Shown one piece after another: positions 54,631 to 64,000 of a stretch of 64,000 bases of DNA. Under the pieces are notes generated by a model. The model was not told the origin of the DNA. It saw only the letters and a program-made list of their open reading frames with translations, and ran no database searches. Both the position numbers and the translations under genes were made by a program. Numbering within the stretch: the first letter of the stretch is position 1; the number at the start of each line of letters is the position of its first letter. The stretch is from Capniomyces stellatus. Lineage: Eukaryota > Kickxellomycota > Harpellomycetes > Harpellales > Legeriomycetaceae. The DNA lies in contig LUVW01000039.1 in assembly GCA_001661515.1 (NCBI GenBank), positions 375,898 through 439,897 of the forward strand, in the 5' to 3' direction.

Positions 54631-57284
54631 TTACTTGGATGGCAACACTTTGTACGGGTTCATGATTCCTTTAGGATCAAACAATTTTTTGATGGTCTGC
54701 ATTGTCTGTATCATTTCAGGAGACTTCGAGTACCAAAGTTTTTCGGGCTTCACAATCCCAATCCCGTGCTCGGCTGAAATAGAGCCTGAGCGGTCGGCGA
54801 CCCATTTGTAGATAAAGTCCTCGAGTATTTTGGTTATCTTGTCATCGATTTTGTCTGTTGAAATGTTCAAATGAATGTTTCCATCGCCAAGATGGCCAAA
54901 CCCTGTCACACATTTTACGGGGTAGTCTGGATCGGTGCAGTACAGCTCGTCTGTGTCTTTATAAAGCCCATGTTCCCTGAGAAGTTTTTGGACCTCAGGC
55001 ACGATGTTGTACATTTCGCTAATAGCAATAGATATGTCATACTTGTACACATACCCCAAAACTGTAATAGCAGCAATCATCCTTTCCCTAATCTCCCAGA
55101 ATTTGGCTACCTACAAGAAAAATAGATATAGTATTATTTCAATGAGTAATAAAAGTATTATACACAATCAATCGCACAAACGCGCATACAGCGGGTGTTT
55201 TGTTTAAAGCCATTTGTATAGTATCAGTATTTGTGTAAATTGGCGCACCTGTGATTCGTCTTGTGACAACACCCCGTTTTCTACTAGCCCACTCTCCATG
55301 GTATTGTCAAAGAAGAGATCCAGTTTCTACAATTATTCCAATAAAACATTTATTTGCCAATTATAAAGTTTCCAGTGCTGTGCAATGTATGCCAATGCAA
55401 CCAACCCAAACTTTGTACTTGTAAAGCGTTTGGAACAAAAATCAGTGGTCAAGATCAAAGCCAATATTAGTTCAAGCTCCATCTCATTTGCCAAAAAAAA
55501 AGAATTATTGGATGAACTTTGCAACATACAGCCTTATCGTGATCTGGGTTGGATCCGCCAGTTTCCATAAGAATATAAAAGTTGTGCTGTGTGTCCAACG
55601 GATTTTTAAGATTCAACTTGTCCTCTACCAGTTTTATGCTGCACAGATCCCAAAACTCAAAAGCTAAATACCAACATGTATAATGTTTATTTTGTTGGTC
55701 GATTTATACCTAACATGTAACTCCTTGCCGCGTTAGAATAACTCGGTTTACAAACCCCATACTGCACTCTAAACCAACTTCAATCCATATACTTATACAT
55801 GTGTGTTGCTATTACCTGACACGATTTCGTTCAAATCGGTGCGTGCTTTGTTAAATACTTTTCCAACATCCTCAAACGAGTCTACCCCCAACACTGAAAC
55901 ATTCACCGACTAAAAGTACATTCACGACCAATAAACCTCAAACCTTAAACCTTAGATCTTGAATAATACTAATAAAATAAAGTTATGGCTACGATTGTAC
56001 TTACGCTTGGACGAACTGCAGCCGAAATTGCAACGCCTGTAACAATTCCCAGAGTCCCTTCAGCACCGATAAACAGCTGTTTGAGATCATACCCAGTGCT
56101 ATCTTTCCTGAGTGTAGACAGGTTGTTTAGGATGGTGCCATCGGGTAAAACCTGTTGCCATGGAATGTATGTTAATAAAGTTTGCTTTAGCTACATAGCA
56201 AGAGTATATGACAACAAGAATAGAAATAATCCAATATTGAGGTTAATAGCACTTACTACTTCCAGGCCTAAAACCGAGCCATGTAAAGGTCCATAGCGCA
56301 AATATCTCACTCCCCCAGCATTGGTCGATACGTTCCCACCTATATGACAACTAAGTAGCCAAAAGCAAAGCACGTTAAGAATTGCATCATATCTATTACT
56401 ACTAGAGTAGACACTGTCGCGTGTACAATTTAATATTCGTTATCACTTGCCTTCCTTTGCCGCCCAGATCAATAGGCATAATCAAGCCAAAATCCTTGAC
56501 GTAATTGTCAAGATTCTCTAATATACACCCGGAATCAACAACCAATGCGCCAGAGTCCTTATCCAGGCTCCTGACCTTATTCATTTTCTCTAAACACACT
56601 ATCACTTCGTCGAAAACAGGGTTGCAGCCGCCTTGGAGACCAGAATTCCCTCCTTGCGGAACAATCGGGATCATTTGGGTGTTGCAGTATTTAACAATAT
56701 CACTGACCTGCTGGGTAGTTGTAGGCAGCAACACCAGGTTTGAATAGCCAATAAATTCTGATCCCCAACCATGGTTGTATTTCATCAAGTCACTTTCGGA
56801 TGAAGTACCCCCAATAGCCTCGGTGGCCAGAATGCTTGTCTGCGGCAGTATCGAGCAAAAGAAATCGAGGTCTTGTTTTGTCAGCTAATCAAATAATTGA
56901 ATATTGCGGTTAAGTCAGGTTGGCAACACATTGCTGGTCAAATTTGTATACTTTGTATTGATTAATTCAGAAACTTGAATATTTAGAGTGTTTTATGCGA
57001 TCAGTTCGGCTTTTGCTTACTTTTTTATATTTCGAGTTGTGAGCTGTAATGTCGACATTTAGATGTCTGATTTGGCTAAGGTTATTCAAATCGAGTTTGA
57101 ATTTAGACTGATTCGATTGTCTTGTTGGCCCAGCTTGGTGCTTTGAAAGCAGGGTGGAGTATGACAAGTTGCCGCAAACATTGACCAGAAAGGATTGCTG
57201 CTTGATAATTGTTGAGCTGAGCAATCTTGGGACACGAATGGATGGTGCCCTTTTGCCTCGCAAAGCAAGATTCATAATGTTCAT
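54631..57284 (-). CDS. D-2-hydroxyglutarate dehydrogenase (DLD2/DLD3 family), copy 1
   Basis: FAD-dependent oxidoreductase of the FAD-oxidase/transferase type 4 group; oxidises D-2-hydroxyglutarate (and often D-lactate), usually mitochondrial. Eight exons: 57284-57021, 56884-56451, 56350-56257, 56151-56005, 55909-55816, 55663-55530, 55326-55249, 55110-54631; 574 residues, all phases closing. FAD-binding motifs: [42 protein letters not shown]-terminal active-site region: [11 protein letters not shown] and SAEHGIG, ending [12 protein letters not shown]. The basic, Ser-rich N-terminus fits a mitochondrial presequence. Intron 2 has a GC donor. Tandem paralogue of the next gene. Confidence 0.92.
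56351..56450 (-). other. Non-canonical GC-AG intron in D2HGDH copy 1
   Basis: Exon 2 ends ...GGC AAA GGA AG and the intron begins GCAAGTGATA, running to TACTTAG. The join restores the family's KGSCHIGGN motif in phase. The paralogue has an intron at exactly this place with a normal GTAGGT donor. GC donors are the commonest minor variant of the major spliceosome and need an otherwise strong match, as here (AG|GCAAGT). Confidence 0.9.
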
Positions 57285-57877
57285 AGTGAGCTTTATACTT
57301 GTTCAAGTAAGATTATAAATGCGAATATTCAATGTCAGTGGTGTGAACCGAGTATGGGGTAAGCTGAGTTAAGAAAGCCAGATGCGTAACTTCAAACAGT
57401 CAAATATGCTCTTTGTACTGAAACTGTGCATCGAAACAGAAATATCATTCTGGAGTTTCAAGAGACAGCATCAGCAGGTCAAGATTGAAATTTGCCAATA
57501 ATTTCCCCCTAATCACTGGGACTGGGGTTTAACCCTAAATCAGAAATTGAGCAGGTGATTGGGCCGTTAATCAAATCGATCTGATATTACAAATCGTAAA
57601 GAAAACATGAAACAAAATATGCTCAATTATTCCTTCCAACTCGACCGTAATACACAAGTTTTAAAAAAGAAAAAGAAAAAGTGATCAAGGACATATGGCA
57701 AGGTTATAGTTTCGACAGTAGTTCCTTGAAGAGTAAAGCAGAAAAGGTCAAGAAAAAAAAAAAGACACGATAAATTATAAAGATAAAGTCAAGTTAGAAA
57801 TAGTTATAAAGTAGAAAGGAGGAAAAAAAGATAAAATGAGAACAGAGATACAAATGGTGGGCTGGACACATCTATAA
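57285..57877. other. Intergenic, between the D2HGDH copies
   Basis: Promoter of copy 1 and 3' flank of copy 2; purine-rich at about 57660-57840 on the plus strand. No exon. Confidence 0.5.
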
Positions 57878-60223
57878 TCAATGGCTTTCTGGCAAGTACT
57901 TGTATGGGTTCATGATTCCCTTTGGATCAAACATGGTTTTGATCTTGCGCATAGTGGCGATCATTTCAGGGCTCTTTGTGTACTTCAAGCAGTCTGGTTT
58001 CATTACACCCAAACCGTGTTCGGCTGAAACCGAGCCAGCAACCTTTTCAACCCATTCGTAAACAAAAGGTTCCAACAGCTCAGTGACCTTGTCGTCATAC
58101 TTGTCAGTGACAATATTCAAATGCAAGTTTCCGTCACCTATATGGCCATAGCCATTGACTGACTTGACAACTTGGTTTGCATTTGCAGGTTTGCCGTCTT
58201 CAGACTCGATAAATACACCAGCTTCAACCAATCGCTTCTTGACGTCTGGGACAATGTCGTAGAGCTGCGAAATTGGGATTGAAATGTCGTATTTGTAGGT
58301 GGCACCGGTTTTAGCCAGGGACTCTGGGATTCCTTCTCTCATGGACCACATCTTCAGGATCTGGGACTTGTCTTGGGCCAAAGCACCATCAACCACCAAT
58401 CCATTTTCCATAGTTTGCTCCAAAAAGTCGGTGAGCTTGGACTCATCGTGCTGGTTGTTTGATCCACTGGTTTCAACAAGAACGTAGAATGGATATTCGG
58501 CGCTCAATGGGTTGCTGAACTTGAAGTGGTCCAAAACAATATCCATACAGGTCGAATCCCAGAACTCAAAGGCAGATAGAATTTCGCAAAGGTTTCTGCG
58601 AGACATGTTGAAGGTGTTCTTGACATCCTCATAAGAGTTTAATCCCAAAAGCGCTACATTTACTGAGCTTGGACGGCGAGCAGTGGCAATAGCAACACCA
58701 GTTACCACTCCAATTGTTCCCTCAGCTCCAACAAACAGCTGCTTGATGTCATAACCAGTGCTGTCCTTTCTAAGTGTGGAGAGATTGTTCATTATGGTAC
58801 CATCTGGAAGCACCTATTACCCATCGCGTTATTAACAACATAATATTAATACAGGCTCACAAATTTAATAACTATACAATGAGGCTAATAGCTTTAAACA
58901 TATCGCAATCCATAAAAAAGTACTGTTGCTCAAGACGACAATACTTACAACTTCTAGACCCAGGACAGATCCGTGCAATGTTCCGTATCTCAAATATCTG
59001 ATTCCTCCGGCGTTAGTTGAGACGTTTCCTCCAATGTGGCAACTAAACATCAATTACCAGTTTGCATTAATAATCTGTTTTTTTTTTCATTCAGTTTTTT
59101 AGTCGTGTTCAAATTAAGGTAAGTAAAATTAAGAATGGAATTAAGGTTGAAACTAAGGTTGAAATTAGTGTTGAAATTAGGGTTCGGGTTAGGGATGGAA
59201 TTATGATTAGAGTTAGAATTAGAACCTGAATTATAATCAAGGTTATATACCTACCTTCCTTTAGCTCCCAAATCAATTGGCATTGTTAGTCCAAATTCGC
59301 CAACATAGTTGTCTAGCTCCTCCAAAACACATCCGGCATCACATACTAGCGCACCTGAATCTTTATCCAGGCTTCTAACCTTGTTCATTTTTGACAAACT
59401 CAAAATAATCTCATCAAATACAGGAACACTTCCCCCTAAAATCACGTTATACACAGTTTAGCATGTAGGTCTCGTGCTTTTCTTCTTCTTTTTCTTTACA
59501 CTGTATAAAACCTGTCTCCCAAAAAATAAATTCAAAGCAAATGAATAAAGTCGTTATTAAACAAATAGCGTACCAACTAGACCAGTGTTTCCTCCTTGGG
59601 TACAGACTGCAATCCTATTTATTTCAACAACAAAGTAAAAAAAACAATTGTCACTTTTCCTCTTGGATATATTTGCGTGGCTACTCACTAATACATGTGA
59701 TCGCATAAGATATCTCGCACTTTTATTTTTATACTTACGTTTCGTCGTTACAGTATTTAAGAATTTTGCTGACTTCTTGTGCATTTGTTGGAAAGAGAAC
59801 TATTTGCGAGTTTCCTTTGTATTTGGCCAACCAATCAGCATTGAACATCTCAAGCTCTTGGGTATCAGCTTTTCCTCCCAACTCTTTGGTCACAAGGAGC
59901 TTTGATGCTGGTAAAATTGATTCAAAAAACTTTACGTCCTCCTGTGTGATCTTTTTGAATTTAGAGTCTCTTGTGGCAGCAACATGGCCCATGGCTCTGA
60001 TCTGGTTGAGGTAGATTTTGCCATTGTTCAGGCTTGACAAGATTGGGTTGTAGCCAGATCCAAGCTTTCTTGACACGGCCTTGCTGGAGTAGCTCCTGCT
60101 TCCTGCAACCTTGTTTTGTCTCAAAATCTCGTATCCAACTCTTGAGGAAACAAGCTTTGATTTGGCAAAACATGCCTTCAAAGCCAAACTTTCCTTGATT
60201 GATTGTCTTGCAATTGAATTCAT
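57878..60223 (-). CDS. D-2-hydroxyglutarate dehydrogenase (DLD2/DLD3 family), copy 2
   Basis: Five exons: 60223-59739, 59614-59574, 59435-59255, 59042-58949, 58813-57878; 578 residues in phase. Motifs: [120 protein letters not shown]. These follow human D2HGDH closely. The Arg/Lys/Ser-rich first 60 residues look like a mitochondrial targeting sequence. Two intron sites (after KG and after LEV) are shared with copy 1; the others differ. The short third intron contains loosely repeated GAAATTAGGGTT-like words. It is probably the main mitochondrial enzyme of the pair. Confidence 0.94.
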
Positions 60224-61781
60224 TTTATGTCTGGTTTCGATTAGTCTGATTCCTGATTTATTTATTTGCTTTCGCAGTTAGTATAAAGAGAAAATCTTGG
60301 CCAGAAATTTAAACTTTAAATCATTATTGCTGTTGTTACTCTGTTTAACAATTTCTGAATTTTTTTTAACCATTTTTTTTTTGAAGCTTTGTTCTATTTT
60401 TTTTTCATCTGTAACAATTGGGTTACATAAAAAAACCCCTTTTCTATAAATCAATTCAAACCAAGATATATAGACGAAAAATTCACCGAAAAGTGTCTAG
60501 CGAAAAGACTCGCTTCCAATCTCCATTATTAATTACCAATCCATTCAATATTTATTTCAAACTATGTAAATAAAATGCTGACTCTGATTAGCTGGCTGAT
60601 GCTTTATCGATTTTGAAAACTAAATAAAAACTATCGATTTTGTTGATTCTGTTGATTTTATTATTCTATTACGCATAGTTTCTGTTTTGAGCTCTTAAAG
60701 TGGTAATGAAATAAATCAGAACATTGGGGTTATTTACGATTGTGATTGGCAATCTCAATCGTTCAAGCCAATGGGCTGATTGGGTTTGTAAAGCTATTTT
60801 TTTTCAATAACTCAATAAAAGCAGAAAAGTGCCTTGTTTGAGCCTAATTTTGGTTTTGATTCAATAACATTTTGTTATCAGTTTTGATCAGAGTTGGGCG
60901 TTAAATAAGACTGGTATTAAAATGTAGATTTCCCAAAAAATATATTCACTTTTAAATAACCAATAGGCAACAATACCAACTCGAAAGTAGACCGAAGTCG
61001 GTTAGTGAATTTTATATCCTGTTTTAATGCATGAGGCAATGAATGTGGCAAAAGTAAAGTTGGTAACTTTTACAGTATGAAGGCTGTATTTTAGAGTTGT
61101 ATTTTAGAGTTGTATTTTAGAGTTGTATTTAGAACTGTATTTAGAACTGTATTTAGAACTGTATTTTAATGTCAAAGCAGGCACAAGAACAAATGATGCG
61201 CAAATATACACCAAGTTCGTGTATATTAACTTAATCTAGTAACACGGTTATAACATCACTAAATGCAACGCATCATTAGCCAGGAGGCTGGATGTGAACT
61301 GGCCATTTAGTGACATTCAACTTGTAATTCGTGAGGGGAATAGTGACTTGTTGGATAATGTTGCTCTTTGTTCAATTTAAAGTGTAAACGTTTCTTGTTA
61401 ATTTAGCAGTCTTTGTTCATTTTGATTTGCTATATTTAGTGGAATCAAGTGATCGAGGTTATTGGTAAATCTATTTAAAATTATCCGCAGTTATTTTTGG
61501 TTATTTTAGCGAAAAGTTCATGATTTACCTTGAAAAAAAATAAATACACGGAATATATAAATATCAACCAAGACAATGTAGGCAATCCTTAATAACAAAT
61601 GTAAAAAAAAAAAAAAATGTAAAAAAAAAAATGAAAATTAGAAAAAAAATAGAAAGTGGACAAAAGTATCCAAATCTCCAATTGTAAATAAACCAATTCA
61701 ATACATAAACCATCAATCGAGTTACATAAATGTGCTTTGGTGCATTAGTTTACTGATACTTAATATATACTAATTTATGAA
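60224..61781. other. Divergent intergenic region, D2HGDH copy 2 / ABCB gene
   Basis: 1.6 kb, AT-rich; contains the short minisatellite at 61086-61168 and A-runs at about 61600-61660. No exon or RNA gene recognised. Confidence 0.55.
61086..61168. repeat. Switching minisatellite, 13-bp then 12-bp units
   Basis: Three 13-mers GTATTTTAGAGTT are followed by three 12-mers GTATTTAGAACT and a partial copy. The unit changes length and sequence halfway, as if a variant unit had been amplified separately. Confidence 0.95.
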
Positions 61782-64000
61782 ATGGTAGACAACATAGAAA
61801 AGGGCAATTCTTGCCCCGAGGATGACAGCAGTTTACTCAAAAACAGTGCTAAAAGCGCCAACAACAATACTAAGCCAGAGAAGGTATTGAATCTAGAGAG
61901 TAAAGATTTAAAAGGTGTAAATGCAGAGTCAAAAGGGGAGCCTAAAAAACAGGTTGGCAGCATATTGGACCTGTACAGGTTTATGACAAAGAATGAAAAG
62001 CGTGTGTTGTTGCTGGGGGTAATTAGCTCGGTTTTGGCGGGGATAGTACAGCCGTTGCTGACCTATTACTTTTCAGACTTTGTGGTTGTGTTTTTGAGGT
62101 ACAACATGAGTGCTAAGGGAGCAGAGTTAGAGGTAGCAAATAATTACCTGAATGATAAATCCAAAGAGTATTGTCTAATGTTTGTGTATTTTGCGATATC
62201 GGTTGGGATCGCTACGTTTGGAGAGTTCGTGTTTATGACAGTGGCGGCGGAAAAATACACAACTAGACTGAGGGAAATGTACTACAAGTCGATTCTTGGG
62301 CAGGATTTGGGTTTTTTTGACATGAATAACGAGGGAGACTTTACTTCAAGGATATCAGTAGATATTTCAGCTATTCAAGATGGGATTGGGGAAAAGATGG
62401 GGTATATGATCCAGTACTTGACAACATTCACAATAAACTATATTATAGTGTTTGCTAGGGGGTGGAAAATGGCGCTGGTGGCTTTGACAATAACTCCGGT
62501 ATTGGTGCTAAATGTGTTTTTGATGGGAAAGTACGCAACCAAGTACTATATGGTGATACACGAGTACTCTTCGCAAGCAAGCGCAATGGCAGCTGAGGTG
62601 TTGTCGTCTATAAGGACAGTGATAGCGTTTAATGCGCAATACCGGGAGCTGGAGCGATATGACACAAAGAACAAGCAAGCGGCTAAATCGGCTTTAAAGA
62701 AAACTCTGGTTATTGGAGTGGGGCTAGGGCTGTTGAGTTTTTTCATATGCATAGCACATACGATATTGTTTGGCAGCGGATCGTACTTTATCAGGATAGG
62801 AGAGTACTCTTTGGAGTCGGTTCTAGGGGTGTTTTATGCAGGATTGATGGGAGGATTTGCGCTTATATCAGCGTCGCCTTGTTTGTCGGCTTTGTCGGGG
62901 GCAAAGGCAGCAGCAGTGCGGATATTTGCGATGATTGAGCATAGAAACGAGATAGATGTATTTGAAACAGAAAAGGGTGTGAAATGCGGGAAGCTTGGCG
63001 GCGACATAGAGTTTGAATCAGTGAGTTTCAGGTACCCATCAAGACCAGAGACTAAAGTGCTTGACGGGTTCAGCTTAAAGGTCAAAGCAGGGCAGAAAAT
63101 AGGACTGGTGGGCAAGTCGGGGTGTGGAAAATCGACAATAGTGTCGCTGCTGCAAAGATTCTACAGAATTGAGAGTGGGGCAGTTAAAATTGATGGGATA
63201 GACATTGGAGAGTATAATGTAAAGAGCCTGAGACAGAATATAGGGATTGTTAGTCAGGAGCCGGTGCTATTTGATGTTAGCATTTACCAAAACGTTGCGT
63301 GGGGAGGCAGGGACATTGAGAAGGAAATGCCTGGGCTTGATGAGGTGAAGCAGGCATGTAGAGACGCCAACATCCATGATTTTATTGATGGATTGCCCCA
63401 AAAGTACGACACGATTGTTGGCGAAAAGGGCACTTTGTTGTCTGGGGGGCAGAAGCAGAGGATAGCGATTGCTAGGGCACTGATCAGAAACCCGCCAATA
63501 CTGCTGCTTGACGAAGCAACGTCGGCGCTAGACACAGAGTCGGAGAAGCTGGTGCAGGAAGTGCTTGACAAGAACTCGGCAAACAGAACAACAATAACAA
63601 TTGCCCACAGACTGTCCACTGTAATTGATGCAGACCAGATTTATGTGTGCGGGAAAGGAACTGTTATTGAGCACGGAACACATAGTGAGTTGTTGGCTAT
63701 GGATGGGCACTATGCAGGGCTGGTCAAAGCGCAGGCGATTAAAGAGGCCAATCTGGCAAGTGAAGTGGGCAGCAGCAGCAGGAATACCCCAGCTCCAGAT
63801 TCAGGAAAACCGAGTCTGTATTTGAGCCCAAGAGCTCTAAATCTTGAAGGCAAGGATAATGATAAGGATGAGAGCGCGTTGAATGTAGAATCTGGAATCG
63901 ATTCGGGAGTAAAGGTGGGGAAGGATGTGGATGTGGTTGGAAAGTCTGGAAAGCAGGGTAAAGTTGGGGTTGCTGGACTGGTGCATGTTTTCTGGATGAA
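61782..64000 (+). CDS. ABCB (P-glycoprotein/Mdr-type) full transporter, 5' part
   Basis: ATP-driven exporter of lipophilic compounds or peptides in the plasma membrane. 739 codons are present and the frame is open at the right edge. A charged N-terminus of about 65 residues precedes TMD1 (six spans; LLLGVISSVLAGIVQPLL first). NBD1 is complete: Walker A GKSGCGKST, Q-loop VSQEPVLFD, signature LSGGQKQRIAIARAL, Walker B ILLLDEATSALD and H-loop TIAHRLST. A charged linker follows (about residues 670-735) and the last residues (GLVHVFWMN) may open TMD2. The start ATG follows an out-of-frame ATGAAATGG. Full-transporter layout is inferred because TMD2 and NBD2 lie beyond the window. Confidence 0.93.
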   Translation, partial: MVDNIEKGNSCPEDDSSLLKNSAKSANNNTKPEKVLNLESKDLKGVNAESKGEPKKQVGSILDLYRFMTKNEKRVLLLGVISSVLAGIVQPLLTYYFSDFVVVFLRYNMSAKGAELEVANNYLNDKSKEYCLMFVYFAISVGIATFGEFVFMTVAAEKYTTRLREMYYKSILGQDLGFFDMNNEGDFTSRISVDISAIQDGIGEKMGYMIQYLTTFTINYIIVFARGWKMALVALTITPVLVLNVFLMGKYATKYYMVIHEYSSQASAMAAEVLSSIRTVIAFNAQYRELERYDTKNKQAAKSALKKTLVIGVGLGLLSFFICIAHTILFGSGSYFIRIGEYSLESVLGVFYAGLMGGFALISASPCLSALSGAKAAAVRIFAMIEHRNEIDVFETEKGVKCGKLGGDIEFESVSFRYPSRPETKVLDGFSLKVKAGQKIGLVGKSGCGKSTIVSLLQRFYRIESGAVKIDGIDIGEYNVKSLRQNIGIVSQEPVLFDVSIYQNVAWGGRDIEKEMPGLDEVKQACRDANIHDFIDGLPQKYDTIVGEKGTLLSGGQKQRIAIARALIRNPPILLLDEATSALDTESEKLVQEVLDKNSANRTTITIAHRLSTVIDADQIYVCGKGTVIEHGTHSELLAMDGHYAGLVKAQAIKEANLASEVGSSSRNTPAPDSGKPSLYLSPRALNLEGKDNDKDESALNVESGIDSGVKVGKDVDVVGKSGKQGKVGVAGLVHVFWM

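Noticed and set aside
59160..59200. Telomere-like GGGTTCGGGTTAGGG words
   Set aside because: They lie within an intron of D2HGDH copy 2 among degenerate GAAATTAG-type words; only one or two copies, so not an interstitial telomere array.

Overview
The window is nuclear DNA from a eukaryote, most probably an early-diverging fungus. It is AT-rich and genes are spaced 0.3-2.5 kb apart on both strands. Introns are short (about 40-250 nt), almost all GT-AG with GTAAGT-like donors. The recognisable genes are conserved eukaryotic ones: SKI3, a drebrin/Abp1 homologue, a VAMP-type R-SNARE, Cu/Zn SOD, METAP2, pICln, a UBE3C/Hul5-type HECT ligase, ribosomal protein eS12, D-2-hydroxyglutarate dehydrogenase and an ABCB exporter. 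A lineage such as Kickxellomycotina/Harpellales would fit, but that placement is a guess. There are no prokaryotic features, no CRISPR array, and I found no rRNA or tRNA gene.

Layout. 1-5.4 kb: 5' part of SKI3 (minus strand, runs off the left edge). 5.9-16 kb: an accessory region with a 1.6-kb inverted repeat. Each arm carries a near-identical small membrane RING gene, and two diverged DASS/SLC13-type anion transporter genes lie in and beside it. 17-21.3 kb: R-SNARE and ABP1, divergent. 21.8-26.6 kb: three more RING genes in a row on the plus strand. 27.1-34.5 kb: one very large DDB1/CPSF_A-superfamily gene. 35-35.7 kb: SOD1. 38-45.1 kb: three GDSL-hydrolase-like secreted proteins with METAP2 among them. 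46-52.2 kb: pICln and the HECT ligase. 53.6-54.2 kb: RPS12. 54.6-60.2 kb: two tandem D-2-hydroxyglutarate dehydrogenase genes. 61.8-64 kb: 5' half of an ABCB transporter, cut by the right edge.

The best candidate for something undescribed is the family of five membrane-anchored RING-H2 proteins within 21 kb. Four paralogous forms (plus one near-identical duplicate) share a membrane segment, an LPKYxxP motif, an LTxSE(L/I)EK(F/Y)P-like motif, a RING-H2 finger and an invariant DLKYEAN tail directly after the last zinc ligand. The two inverted-repeat copies have also exchanged one zinc-ligand His for Asp. Other points of note are a GDSL paralogue that has lost its catalytic residues, a DASS copy whose start ATG appears to have become ATA, a GC-AG intron, and a coding-strand GC-skew gradient (G-rich 5', C-rich or neutral 3') in the long genes.

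Exon coordinates were worked out by hand from splice signals, reading phase and family similarity. The phases close correctly in every spliced model given.
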